Shown here: positions 16,012 through 24,532 of the stretch, in pieces
How positions within the stretch are numbered: the first letter of the stretch is position 1
Layout: each line of letters starts with the position of its first letter
Source: Bacillus massilinigeriensis
Lineage (GTDB): Bacteria; Bacillota; Bacilli; Bacillales; Cytobacillaceae
Direction: 5' to 3'
Assembly (NCBI RefSeq): GCF_900111815.1
Contig: NZ_LT630004.1
Location: 1,447,117 to 1,511,116 of the forward strand
Length of the DNA: 64,000 nucleotides
Made by a program: the position numbers and the translations under genes
Notes under the pieces: generated by a model
Told to the model about the DNA's origin: nothing
The model's input: only the letters and a program-made list of their open reading frames with translations
Databases searched by the model: none

Positions 16012-17265
16012 TCATTTTCCCCAGAATTTCCACCAAGCACTTTGACCATCTTTAGCAGAGGCGGTTTCTCGGAATGTCAGGACGAGATTTTTGAAAACTT
16101 CGTCTCTTTGCTGAATTTCTTGACGAAATTGTTCCCGCTCCATTTTCAATGATTCTATATAGTATTCACGATCCATAAGGAGCTGTTCATTTAATGAGCT
16201 AAGCTCCTGATTGATCGTTTCTTTGCTTTCAGACAAATAATCAGTCATCAGTCGAAATTCTTCGCTTGTTTCCTCCATCCTAGAAGACAAGGCGGCCATT
16301 TCTTCAGAAGCTCCCTCCGAAAGCTTTGTAACCTTTGCTGAAAGGGTCGTCATTTCCTTTGAAGTTCCGTTTGCAAGCTTATGAATCGAAGTAGCAAGAG
16401 AAGCTATCTGCTTATTCGTTCCAGTAGAAAGCTTTGAAACATTTTCGGAGAGCACTGCAACATCCTTTGAGCTGCCTTTTGAAAGTTTCACAAGATTGTC
16501 CGCAAGCTTTTCGAGTTGCTTTTTCGTAACAGAAGTTATTTTTGTCAAGTTGTCTGTAAGCGTAGAAAACTCTCTTTTTGTTCCTTTTGATAAGAAGGAA
16601 ACCTGGTCAGCTAGTGCGCCAACACGCTCGGTTGCTGCTGCTGCTTTTGTGACTCCCGCCGATACTGTTACGAACATTTCGGAAGTTCTTTCGGAACTTT
16701 CTTTTATTTGTTCCGTTAACTTCCCGACCTCCTTTTTCGTTTTCATGTTCGAACGTTGTATAGACATGGAGAGTGCTTTTACCGTTTCCATTGAACCTGT
16801 GGTTATCTCCTTTTTAACTTCCTCGACTAGTTCTTCCTTTCCAGATTTCAATTCCTTTCTGATCCCTGAGATCAAATCAAGTTTGTAATTTTCCAGCGCA
16901 TCAAAAAGTAAATCCATATTCATTTCCAACGGTGTCGCAATTATATCTTGGGGAGTTTCTACTCCTTTCGGAGTGGGGGGAACTGCCGTCATTTCATTTT
17001 GACTTGATTTATTTTCCATCGTGGCATGCTTTTGCATGAGTTCACGAATCATTTCTTTGCTCAAGTTTTTGCTTCTCATTTCTTTGATTGTTTTTAAATC
17101 TTCAATTTCTTTATCCGTATAAAACCTAGCTCCCTGTCTCGTCCTTGGGATAACTAACAACCCGTTCAAGTCCTTTTCCCATTGTCTAATCGTTCCGGAT
17201 GGTACATTTATTTTTCGTGATACTTCTTTTATCGTATACGCTTTTACATATTGAAAGTCTTTCAT
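16012..17265 (-). CDS. MerR-type HTH protein with a long repeat coiled coil (DUF3967-like C-terminus)
   Basis: A 417-residue protein in four parts. Residues 5-75 form a MerR-like winged HTH (TIKEVSRKINVPSGTIRQWEKDL…RTRQGARFYTDKEIEDLKTI). A Pro-rich linker (90-112) follows. Residues about 115-375 form a continuous charged helix, including six exact tandem 18-residue repeats at 222-329. A C-terminal helix (360-400) ends in the aromatic tail SAWWKFWGK. The architecture recalls DUF3967 proteins and, more distantly, RacA, which tethers chromosomal DNA to the pole. DNA binding and membrane contact by the Trp-rich tail are inferences. The upstream TTTCGCC side is A+T-rich, and the gene stands alone. 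Confidence 0.78.
   Translation of the reverse strand: MKDFQYVKAYTIKEVSRKINVPSGTIRQWEKDLNGLLVIPRTRQGARFYTDKEIEDLKTIKEMRSKNLSKEMIRELMQKHATMENKSSQNEMTAVPPTPKGVETPQDIIATPLEMNMDLLFDALENYKLDLISGIRKELKSGKEELVEEVKKEITTGSMETVKALSMSIQRSNMKTKKEVGKLTEQIKESSERTSEMFVTVSAGVTKAAAATERVGALADQVSFLSKGTKREFSTLTDNLTKITSVTKKQLEKLADNLVKLSKGSSKDVAVLSENVSKLSTGTNKQIASLATSIHKLANGTSKEMTTLSAKVTKLSEGASEEMAALSSRMEETSEEFRLMTDYLSESKETINQELSSLNEQLLMDREYYIESLKMEREQFRQEIQQRDEVFKNLVLTFRETASAKDGQSAWWKFWGK
16279..16602 (-). repeat. Six tandem 54-bp units encoding 18-residue coiled-coil repeats
   Basis: Residues 222-329 of the MerR-type protein divide with no gap into six 18-mers. Examples are LVKLSKGSSKDVAVLSEN, VSKLSTGTNKQIASLATS and IHKLANGTSKEMTTLSAK. 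The consensus is [VLI]xKLSxGTxKExxxLSxx. Eighteen residues are five full alpha-helical turns (7+11), so hydrophobic positions recur on one face. The DNA units have diverged at many positions, so the array is old and selected at protein level. Confidence 0.85.
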
Positions 17266-17494
17266 TTCGCCAACCCTTTCTGTTTTAAAAATAATGAAAT
17301 GCTACCCATATTGCCATGTTATTGTATTCACCGCAGCAGCCCCATTTTTCCTGCAACCTGACAAAAGCTGTCAAAAGAAGTGGGCTTTCACCACAAGGAG
17401 GAAGAATACAACAGTTGCATTGTTTTTTAGACAGAAAGTTCAGGGAAAATGAAAAACAGGTACCATTTCTGGCACCTGTAAAGTGAAAAGATAT

Positions 17495-17599
17495 TTATCC
17501 ATCTATAAAGTCTTCTGAAAAAGACTCATCCTTTGTAGCATAGTAATTCATGCCGGCAGCAGCTGCAAAAGCAAATCCTAGCATTATCAATGTTGTCAT
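17495..17599 (-). CDS. 34-residue membrane-associated peptide
   Basis: ATG 17599 is preceded by CAGGAGCGGTTAC. The peptide has a hydrophobic N-terminal half (TTLIMLGFAFAAAAGM) and an acidic C-terminal tail (KDESFSEDFIDG), the form of a single-span membrane microprotein. I do not know the family. A hairpin (CAGGTACC…GGCACCTG, about 17458-17479) lies just beyond its stop and may terminate it. Supported by ribosome site and composition only. Confidence 0.5.
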   Translation of the reverse strand: MTTLIMLGFAFAAAAGMNYYATKDESFSEDFIDG

Positions 17600-17841
17600 A
17601 ATGTAACCGCTCCTGTCTTTGTTGTTATTAGTATACTTTTTCCCAGAGCAATAGTACCCTAAACACCCGAAGTGAAATATTTAAATATTTTTACTATTAA
17701 ACTAACGGGAGTCCACACATGAACTATTATGAAAGATTCGCTACAATATAGGCAGGTATAGTATTTATTATGCCGCAATGGAACACTCGGCTAGGGAGGT
17801 GCTTCCTGGTTCGTATTTCCTTATTATCAGGAGGGATTTAT

Positions 17842-19260
17842 ATGGGAGAAACAAGGCTTGAGAAAGACTTCCTAGGAACAAAGGAAGTCCCGAGAGGGGC
17901 ATACTACGGTATCCAGACAATGAGGGCAGTGGAAAACTTCCCAATAACAGGTTATCGGATTCACCAGGAATTGATCACTGCCATGGCGATGGTCAAGAAG
18001 GCTGCTGCCAAGGCAAACATGGAAGTAGGAAGATTATATAGCGGCCTAGGAGACGTTATCGTTATAGCTGCTGATGAAATTATTGAGGGGAAATGGCATG
18101 ATCAGTTCATCGTTGACCCAATACAGGGTGGAGCTGGAACCTCTATCAACATGAACACAAACGAAGTAATCGCTAACAGAGCGCTTGAACTACTCGGGGA
18201 AAATAAAGGTGACTATGCAAAACTGAGCCCAAACTCTCATGTTAATATGGCTCAGTCCACTAATGATGCGTTCCCTACAGCAATACATATATCCGTACTA
18301 GCATTATTAGAAAAGCTGCTAATCACAATGAAACGAATGCATCAAGTGTTTGAACAGAAAGCGAGAGAATTCGATTCTGTTATCAAAATGGGGCGTACTC
18401 ACCTTCAGGATGCAGTTCCAATTCGTCTCGGTCAGGAATTTGAGGCTTATAGCAGAGTGCTAGCAAGAGATATCAAAAGGATAGAGGCCACTCGCCAACA
18501 TCTATATGAAGTTAATATGGGTGCAACAGCAGTAGGCACAGGATTGAATGCGAACCCTGCCTATATTAAGAATGTTGTGGAGCATCTTGCAGAAATTTCA
18601 GGATTCCCGCTAGTGAATGCAGAACACCTAGTTGATGCAACACAAAATACAGACGCATATACGGAAGTTTCAGCAACTTTGAAAGTTTGCATGATGAATA
18701 TGTCTAAAATAGCTAACGACTTAAGATTAATGGCTTCTGGTCCACGTGTTGGCTTCAATGAAATCTTTTTGCCTGCACGTCAGCCTGGTTCTTCCATCAT
18801 GCCAGGAAAAGTAAATCCTGTTATGGCCGAAGTTATTAATCAGGTTGCTTTTCAGGTGATAGGAAATGACAATACAATCTGTTTGGCATCTGAAGCTGGA
18901 CAGCTAGAACTCAACGTTATGGAACCGGTACTAGTGTTTAACCTGATCCAGTCTATCAGCATAATGAATAACGGTTTCAATGTTTTTACAGAGCACTGCC
19001 TATCAGGAATACAAGCAAACAAGGACAAATTATTGAGTGATGTGGAAAAAAGCGTAGGTATCATTACGGCTGTTAATCCGCATCTAGGTTATGAAACTGT
19101 ATCTAGAATTGCGAGGGAAGCCATTCTTACAGGTAAATCAGTTCGCGAACTTTGCCTTGCTTACGACGTACTCACAGAGGAAGAGCTTGATTTAATTCTA
19201 AATCCTTATGAAATGACTAACCCAGGAATCGCTGGAGAAGAACTACTTAATAAAGAATGA
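17842..19260 (+). CDS. aspA: Aspartate ammonia-lyase
   Basis: A 472-residue member of the fumarase/aspartase superfamily. It deaminates L-aspartate to fumarate and ammonia. Landmarks are EKDFLGTKEVPRGAYYGIQT, GAGTSINMNTNEV, the SPNSHVNMAQSTND region, GRTHLQDAVPI and the signature GSSIMPGKVNP. Aspartase is favoured over fumarase C by the N-terminal TRLEKDFLGTKEVP style. The frame is open to 17770, but ATG 17842 has a TCAGGAGGGATTT ribosome site and fits homologues. No asparaginase gene adjoins. Confidence 0.93.
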   Translation: MGETRLEKDFLGTKEVPRGAYYGIQTMRAVENFPITGYRIHQELITAMAMVKKAAAKANMEVGRLYSGLGDVIVIAADEIIEGKWHDQFIVDPIQGGAGTSINMNTNEVIANRALELLGENKGDYAKLSPNSHVNMAQSTNDAFPTAIHISVLALLEKLLITMKRMHQVFEQKAREFDSVIKMGRTHLQDAVPIRLGQEFEAYSRVLARDIKRIEATRQHLYEVNMGATAVGTGLNANPAYIKNVVEHLAEISGFPLVNAEHLVDATQNTDAYTEVSATLKVCMMNMSKIANDLRLMASGPRVGFNEIFLPARQPGSSIMPGKVNPVMAEVINQVAFQVIGNDNTICLASEAGQLELNVMEPVLVFNLIQSISIMNNGFNVFTEHCLSGIQANKDKLLSDVEKSVGIITAVNPHLGYETVSRIAREAILTGKSVRELCLAYDVLTEEELDLILNPYEMTNPGIAGEELLNKE

Positions 19261-19267
19261 TGTAATC

Positions 19268-19307
19268 AAAACGCGCACAACTCTATTTAGGGCCATGCGC
19301 GTTTTTT
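19268..19307. terminator. Bidirectional terminator
   Basis: AAAACGCGC pairs with GCGCGTTTT across a 20-base loop, followed by more T. It lies between aspA and the convergent HAD gene. Confidence 0.8.
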
Positions 19308-19308
19308 G

Positions 19309-20094
19309 TTAAATCAATCCAAGCGATTTTAAACCGTTATAAATACCTGAATCTGTTACTGCGGTTGTTCTTCTATCAGCATACTTGAAAAGGTCAGGGC
19401 TGCTATTGCCCATTGCAATCCCGATCCCTGCAAATGAAAGCATTTCTTTGTCATTCATTCCATCTCCAAATGCAATGGTTTCGCTTTGATCAATTCCCAG
19501 TCGGTCGATTAGACACTTAATTCCTGTCCCTTTATTTATATTTTTACGAATAACATCATAACAGTGATTCATGTCTTCCACATTTACTTGAGAAAAGTAT
19601 AGATCACCTTCTTTCCCGAATGATTGTGAGCCATTACCGTTTGTGGTAATGATAGTCATCCCTAGTATGCTACTATAGTCATTTAAGGAGAGGTTTTTGT
19701 TTTTCTTCAAATGGAATTTCTGCGCAAATTGCTTGGAGAGAGTTGATTCCCTGTCTGTAAACAAGTTTTTGTCTTCTGTATATAGCACTGCTTCATTGTG
19801 CCGTTCTTCTATTATTGCAATTAATTCTTTCACGGTCTCTTCATTCATGGGAGAGGCAAAGACCCTAGTGCCCTCATCGATTCCAAGTGCTCCATTGTAG
19901 CCTATGTAGGATGAAATACCTAATTCTTCACCAATTTCCTTTATTTCATGGATCGGCCTCCCAGTTGCTAAAACCGACCTAATCCCTTTTTCTTTCATGA
20001 TAAATATCGCTTCCTTTGTCGATTCTTCAATCGTATCGTCATGTCTTAGTATAGTGCCATCGATATCAAGAAAAAGCATCCGGTAATTTTTCAT
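19309..20094 (-). CDS. Cof-type HAD-family phosphatase
   Basis: A 261-residue HAD hydrolase with motif I FLDIDGTIL (Asp10 nucleophile, Asp12 acid), motif II LATGR, motif III Lys region (KCLIDRLGI) and motif IV FGDGMNDKEML. The C2B cap between motifs II and III places it with Cof/YkrA proteins that dephosphorylate sugar phosphates or nucleotides. Starts at ATG 20094 behind AAGGAGATGC. Confidence 0.9.
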   Translation of the reverse strand: MKNYRMLFLDIDGTILRHDDTIEESTKEAIFIMKEKGIRSVLATGRPIHEIKEIGEELGISSYIGYNGALGIDEGTRVFASPMNEETVKELIAIIEERHNEAVLYTEDKNLFTDRESTLSKQFAQKFHLKKNKNLSLNDYSSILGMTIITTNGNGSQSFGKEGDLYFSQVNVEDMNHCYDVIRKNINKGTGIKCLIDRLGIDQSETIAFGDGMNDKEMLSFAGIGIAMGNSSPDLFKYADRRTTAVTDSGIYNGLKSLGLI

Positions 20095-20167
20095 TTCTGC
20101 ATCTCCTTATCCGTGTTTTTTTCGATTTTATTTCTTTCTGGTTACAAAGACCATCGAATACAGGTTT

Positions 20168-20193
20168 GTTTTACCCAAGCCAGATAGGGGTAT
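20168..20193 (+). promoter_or_regulatory. SigB-type promoter for the small membrane protein gene
   Basis: GTTTTA (20168-20173), 14-base spacer, GGGTAT (20188-20193). It fits the SigB consensus closely and lies 40 bases before the start of the Lmo0937-like gene. Confidence 0.65.
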
Positions 20194-20233
20194 GCTAAAA
20201 CTATCTATATTATTAAAAGAGGGGATGTTTGGC

Positions 20234-20383
20234 ATGCTTTGGACGCTTGTAGGCATTTTAATATTTTTTTGGGTATTAGGTTTAATTTTCAAAATAGCTG
20301 GAGGTATTATCCACATTTTGCTAATTGTCGCCTTGCTTATCATTGTTTATAAAGTTATGAAAGGCAGAGTAACAGGCTCTTAA
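20234..20383 (+). CDS. Small membrane protein, Lmo0937 family
   Basis: A 49-residue protein that is almost entirely two transmembrane helices (MLWTLVGILIFFWVLGLIFK, then GGIIHILLIVALLIIVYKV) with a short basic tail. The composition and the LIFKIAGGIIH turn match the Lmo0937 family of Listeria and Bacillus, members of which are SigB-controlled. Function unknown. Start at ATG 20234 gives correct spacing to AGAGGGG; two earlier in-frame ATGs are too close to or before it. Own SigB-type promoter and terminator. Confidence 0.8.
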   Translation: MLWTLVGILIFFWVLGLIFKIAGGIIHILLIVALLIIVYKVMKGRVTGS

Positions 20384-20400
20384 AGCAAATAGAATCTCTG

Positions 20401-20422
20401 GCCCCTTTAAAGGGGTCTTTTT
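20401..20422 (+). terminator. Rho-independent terminator
   Basis: CCCCTTT pairs with AAAGGGG, followed by TCTTTTT, directly after the small membrane protein gene. Confidence 0.8.
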
Positions 20423-20467
20423 CAATTAAAGCATGTATAATGGCAAAAACGGTATGGGAGTGGTTGT

Positions 20468-21097
20468 ATGCTTGAGAAAATGATGAAGGTCCTAGAAGAA
20501 CGGCGTCCGGGAATACTAGGTGGGAACGAATATCAACATTTTTCCGTATTGCTCCCATTGACCGAGGTAAATGGAAATACAGCTGTGTTATTCGAAGTAA
20601 GAGCAAACACATTAAGGCGACAGCCGGGTGAGATTTGTTTTCCAGGAGGAAAGATGGACCCTACAGATAGTGATGAAGCCACCTGTGCTGTCAGGGAAAC
20701 TTGTGAGGAGCTTGGTATCAATCAAAGTGAAGTAAAAAAGCTTGTTCCTCTTGACTATATTGTTTCCCCATTTGGAACGATCATCCATCCTTTTGTTGGT
20801 ATACTAGAACAAGGAGCAGTTTTCAAACCTAATCCCGAGGAAGTTCAATCTTTTTTCACTGTGCCGCTTGAAACGTTGCTATCGCAAAAACCTGAAAAGC
20901 ACATGATTCATTTTCATGTTCAGCCTGATGAAGGTTTTCCTTACGATTATATTATAGGCGGAGAAAACTATCAGTGGCAAACAAGGAGAATGGAAGAACA
21001 CTTTTATTTTCATGACGGAAAGGTGATTTGGGGGTTAACAGCAAGAGTTCTTTCTCATTTTTTAGAGCTCATTCAGGAAAATTGCGTTCAAGCTTAA
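20468..21097 (+). CDS. NUDIX hydrolase, CoA pyrophosphatase type
   Basis: A 209-residue Nudix enzyme. The region FEVRANTLRRQPGEICFPGGKMD, with the UPF0035 motif just before the Nudix helix (VRETCEELGI), marks the CoA/acyl-CoA pyrophosphatase branch. That branch splits CoA into phosphopantetheine and 3',5'-ADP. Ribosome site GGGAGTGG. The 255 bases after it hold no clear gene and end in a terminator at 21248. Confidence 0.88.
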   Translation: MLEKMMKVLEERRPGILGGNEYQHFSVLLPLTEVNGNTAVLFEVRANTLRRQPGEICFPGGKMDPTDSDEATCAVRETCEELGINQSEVKKLVPLDYIVSPFGTIIHPFVGILEQGAVFKPNPEEVQSFFTVPLETLLSQKPEKHMIHFHVQPDEGFPYDYIIGGENYQWQTRRMEEHFYFHDGKVIWGLTARVLSHFLELIQENCVQA

Positions 21098-21247
21098 AAA
21101 ACATTTGTATTCATATTTATGTTTTCTCTTACGTCTTTCTGATCATGCGTGTTGGCGAGGGTATGCGATCCAATGGACAAACAATGGCGAGAGCCTCACA
21201 AGGCAAATGTAAACAATGAAACGATCAATATTTCAGTGATTTTAGGT

Positions 21248-21273
21248 ACCCAATCATAATGGGTGCTTTTTTT
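21248..21273 (+). terminator. Rho-independent terminator
   Basis: ACCCA pairs with TGGGT around ATCATAA, followed by GCTTTTTTT. Probable end of the Nudix transcript. Confidence 0.7.
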
Positions 21274-21352
21274 CGTGATGTTTCTCAAACGGGAATACGA
21301 TTAGTTTTGGAGTCGACTGAATATATATAGAAGTGGAGAGGAGGAGAGTAGG

Positions 21353-22282
21353 ATGAAAAAACCACCATCTTTAAAAGCTGGTGATACTGTTGGAGTGATT
21401 GCACCAGCTAGCCCTCCAGATGAGGCAAATTTGGAGAGAGGAATAGACTTTTTGCAATCGAAAGGGTTAAAAATTAAAAGAGGGGAATACCTTCTGGATA
21501 AGGATGGATATCTAGCTGGTCCAGATGAGGCAAGGATAAAGGATTTACACCGTATGTTTGCTGATGAAGAGGTCAAAGCAATATTTTGTGCAGGCGGAGG
21601 TTATGGGGCGGCAAGAATTGCAGCCCATCTTGATTATGAGTTGATCTCTAATCAGCCGAAAATATTTTGGGGCTACAGTGATATCACTTTTTTGCATATA
21701 GCACTGCAGCAAAATGCTAACCTTGTGACCTTTCATGGCCCAATGCTTGCATCTGATATTGGCAAACCAGATGCTTCCTCGATATCTAAAAGTTTTTTTC
21801 AACAGTTATTTTCCGAGATGCCTCTGGTATACAGTTCAAAGATTTCTCCATTAGAAGTTTTTATTCCTGGGATTGCGGAAGGAACCCTTACAGGAGGAAA
21901 TCTTACGTTAGTTTCAAGCACACTTGGAACGTCCTTTGAAATTGATACCGAAGGAAAGCTACTATTGCTGGAGGATCTTAATGAGGAACCTAGAGCAGTG
22001 GACAGGATGATGAATCAACTGTATATGGCGAAAAAACTTCAGACAGCAGCAGGAATTATCATAGGAGATTTCCTCAATTGCGTTCCGAGACGGAAAGGCA
22101 GCACAAGCTTATCGCTTCAGGAAGTGCTTTGTCATTATCTTTCGCTTGCAGGCAGACCTGCTATGGGAGGGTTTTTATTTGGCCATAGCTCTCCAAACAT
22201 TGGCTTGCCACTTGGGGTGAAGGCGATTTTGAACACAAAAACGAAACAGCTGAAGGTTGATAGTGGAATATCTCTGAAATAA
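21353..22282 (+). CDS. LD-carboxypeptidase (muramoyltetrapeptide carboxypeptidase, LdcA type)
   Basis: A 309-residue S66 peptidase that removes the terminal D-Ala from peptidoglycan tetrapeptides during wall recycling. Visible parts are GDTVGVIAPASP at the N-terminus, FCAGGGYGAARI, the nucleophile elbow FWGYSDITFLH (Ser), the C-terminal Glu in LLLEDLNEEPRAVDRM and the catalytic His in GHSSPNIGLPLG. Strong GGAGAGGAGGAG ribosome site. The following 230 bases contain only an unassignable open stretch. Confidence 0.92.
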   Translation: MKKPPSLKAGDTVGVIAPASPPDEANLERGIDFLQSKGLKIKRGEYLLDKDGYLAGPDEARIKDLHRMFADEEVKAIFCAGGGYGAARIAAHLDYELISNQPKIFWGYSDITFLHIALQQNANLVTFHGPMLASDIGKPDASSISKSFFQQLFSEMPLVYSSKISPLEVFIPGIAEGTLTGGNLTLVSSTLGTSFEIDTEGKLLLLEDLNEEPRAVDRMMNQLYMAKKLQTAAGIIIGDFLNCVPRRKGSTSLSLQEVLCHYLSLAGRPAMGGFLFGHSSPNIGLPLGVKAILNTKTKQLKVDSGISLK

Positions 22283-22512
22283 CACATAGTAGGTTAATGC
22301 AGACATACTGAATCTCCCGAAAACTCTGGGGGTAGGCAAAAGTTCAGAGCATTCGCCAGATAAATGAAAAAGCAACTAAAGAAAGGCGTATACTTGATTA
22401 CGAAAGAGAAGAAGATGGTATTCATGAACATGTTACCCTAGGCTTTCTTTCCTGACGAAAGACAGTAATGAAGACAAGCTCTATCTAAAGGAATTGAAGG
22501 AGGATGGATAGG

Positions 22513-23955
22513 ATGAAAGAAAAATACGAAATTTACCCAATGTTAATTGGTGGAGAATGGGTTGGGCGTGATAGCGAATTTTTAACGGAAGTCGTAAACC
22601 CTGCGACAGATAAAGTGATTGGCGCTGTTCCAACAGGTGGAAGTGAAGAAGCTGTCCGGGCTGTAAATGCTGCTCATCAAGCATTTAAGAAATGGTCAAA
22701 GAAAACAGCTGATGAAAGATATAAACATTTGATGAAATGGCATTACCTTATTAATGAAAACCGCGAAGAAATCGCAAAAATCTTGACTACCGAACAAGGT
22801 AAGCCGCTTAAGGAAGCACTCGGCGAATTAGACTATGCCAATGGTTTTATTTCTTGGTATGCAGAAGAAGGAAAGAGGATTTATGGTGAAACAATACCTG
22901 CTTCCCATCCAAACAAGCGAATTCTTGTCAGAAAAGAGCCTGTTGGGGTTATTGCGGCAATAACTCCTTGGAACTTTCCTGCTGCAATGATCACAAGGAA
23001 GGTTGCACCTGCGATTGCTGCTGGCTGTACGGCTGTCGTGAAGCCTGCAAATCAAACACCTCTTACTGCTTTAAAGTTGGGTGAACTAGCTATTCAAGCG
23101 GGTATCCCTGCGGGAGTTATCAATATCGTCACAGGCAAATCATCAGAAATTGGAGATGCCTGGCTTCATGATTCTCGCATAACAAAACTTACTTTTACAG
23201 GGTCAACAGAGGTTGGAAAGCATTTGATGAGGGGAGCAGCTGAAACAGTTAAGAAGGTATCGCTTGAGCTCGGTGGAAATGCACCATTCATCGTTATGGA
23301 TGATGCAGATATTGCAAAAGCAGCAGCAGGTTTAATACAGTCTAAGTTTCGTAACGCTGGTCAAACTTGTATTTGCACCAACCGTGTCTATGTACAAAAG
23401 AGCATTGCTGATGAATTCACCAGTTTGTTCCAAGGTCAATTAGAGAAGTTAAATGTTGGGGACGGACTGGAAGCAGGTGTGGATATTGGTCCGCTTATTG
23501 ATGAAGCAGCGATTTCGACAGTAAATTCCCTTGTTGAGGATGCCGTTCAAAAAGGTGGGGAAGTTGCGTACACAGGCGAAAAACCTACCGGGAAAGAAGG
23601 CAAATTCCTTGCTCCAAGAATTCTTACAAATATTACAGATGACATGCGTTGCATGTCAGAGGAAATTTTCGGACCTGTCGCACCAATTGCCACTTTCGAA
23701 ACAGAAGAAGAGGTATTAAGAAGAGCGAATAATTCCAACTATGGTCTTGCTGCCTACTTGTTCACAGCCGATTTGAGCAGGGCATTCAGGATGAGTGAAT
23801 GCTTGGAATATGGAATTATTGGGTTGAACGATGCGCTTCCTTCCGCAGTGCAAGTTCCATTTGGTGGTTATAAGGAAAGTGGACTTGGTCGTGAGGGTGG
23901 ACATTATGGGATAGAAGAATTCCTTGAAGTAAAATATATTTCGATTGGACTTTAA
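22513..23955 (+). CDS. NAD(P)-dependent aldehyde dehydrogenase, succinate-semialdehyde type
   Basis: A 480-residue ALDH. Features are the N-terminal MLIGGEWV, TPWNFPAAMITRKVAPAIAAGC cofactor segment, VVKPANQTPLTALKL, FTGSTEVGKHL, general base Glu in LELGGNAPF, and the catalytic Cys in GQTCICTNRVYV. Overall similarity is to GabD-like enzymes oxidising succinate semialdehyde to succinate, but no GABA aminotransferase is adjacent, so the substrate is not certain. ATG 22513 has GAAGGAGG at 9 bases; the earlier ATG at 22504 touches that site. Confidence 0.88.
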   Translation: MKEKYEIYPMLIGGEWVGRDSEFLTEVVNPATDKVIGAVPTGGSEEAVRAVNAAHQAFKKWSKKTADERYKHLMKWHYLINENREEIAKILTTEQGKPLKEALGELDYANGFISWYAEEGKRIYGETIPASHPNKRILVRKEPVGVIAAITPWNFPAAMITRKVAPAIAAGCTAVVKPANQTPLTALKLGELAIQAGIPAGVINIVTGKSSEIGDAWLHDSRITKLTFTGSTEVGKHLMRGAAETVKKVSLELGGNAPFIVMDDADIAKAAAGLIQSKFRNAGQTCICTNRVYVQKSIADEFTSLFQGQLEKLNVGDGLEAGVDIGPLIDEAAISTVNSLVEDAVQKGGEVAYTGEKPTGKEGKFLAPRILTNITDDMRCMSEEIFGPVAPIATFETEEEVLRRANNSNYGLAAYLFTADLSRAFRMSECLEYGIIGLNDALPSAVQVPFGGYKESGLGREGGHYGIEEFLEVKYISIGL

Positions 23956-24118
23956 TATATGAAAAAGGTAAGCCGCCCCTGTTTTTAGTGCTGGTTTGGC
24001 TTTTTGATCTAAGCGAGAATTGTATGCTAAAAAGGAAGTAACCCCGGTACCACATTTTTCTTGTTTGAAGGGAACTCCATTCGTCTAAATAAGGAAAAAG
24101 GGTGATGGAGGGTGCGGA

Positions 24119-24271
24119 ATGGAAATTTCAAAAGCGGCAGAGATGATCAAGAAGGAAAGTTATATCAAAGGGGTAGGGGAAGAAGAGAATATCATTTTGT
24201 TGTTAGCAGAGACGAAAGGACTTAACCTTCTGACAGCTAGGCGCTTATTGTATGACAAGAGACCAAATTAA
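24119..24271 (+). CDS. 50-residue protein of unknown function
   Basis: ATG 24119 follows ATGGAGGGTGCGGA. The product (MEISKAAEMIKKESY…) is a charged helical protein whose second half (NIILLLAETKGLNLLTARRLLYDK) is Leu-rich and amphipathic, possibly an HTH-like or dimerising segment. A terminator at 24283 follows at once, which supports a one-gene unit. I do not recognise a family. Confidence 0.55.
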   Translation: MEISKAAEMIKKESYIKGVGEEENIILLLAETKGLNLLTARRLLYDKRPN

Positions 24272-24282
24272 ATTTTTTGCCT

Positions 24283-24315
24283 GAATGCGAAAAAATACAG
24301 GCGCATTCTTTTTTT
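24283..24315 (+). terminator. Rho-independent terminator
   Basis: GAATGCG pairs with CGCATTC across 12 bases, followed by seven T. Confidence 0.75.
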
Positions 24316-24532
24316 GTATTCCCCAGAAGGACACAAGAAACCGCGATTGGCACCAGGTACTAAATTCGTCCTTTTTTTATTTTGAGAATTATTATTCCAG
24401 AAAACTAAAATGGTTGTTGTGGTATAAAGATATAATTATGCCTCCTTTTTGCAAAAAAAGCACCTTTATGATATCCTCGGAAAAATAGATTCACTGATTT
24501 TCCGTTACGAAACGAAAGGAGGGGCAGCATTG

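Noticed and set aside
16279..16602. Regular 54-bp periodicity as a CRISPR or satellite array
   Set aside because: Units are diverged at the DNA level and conserved at the protein level inside a gene; no spacers of constant length.
16496..16888. 130-residue plus-strand ORF inside the coiled-coil gene
   Set aside because: It is the antisense shadow of the 18-residue repeat region; it has no ribosome site, and composition follows from the opposite strand.
22283..22512. Open stretch between the LD-carboxypeptidase and aldehyde dehydrogenase genes (…KERRILDYEREEDGIHEHV…)
   Set aside because: No start codon with ribosome site and no recognisable family; may be a gene remnant but cannot be supported.
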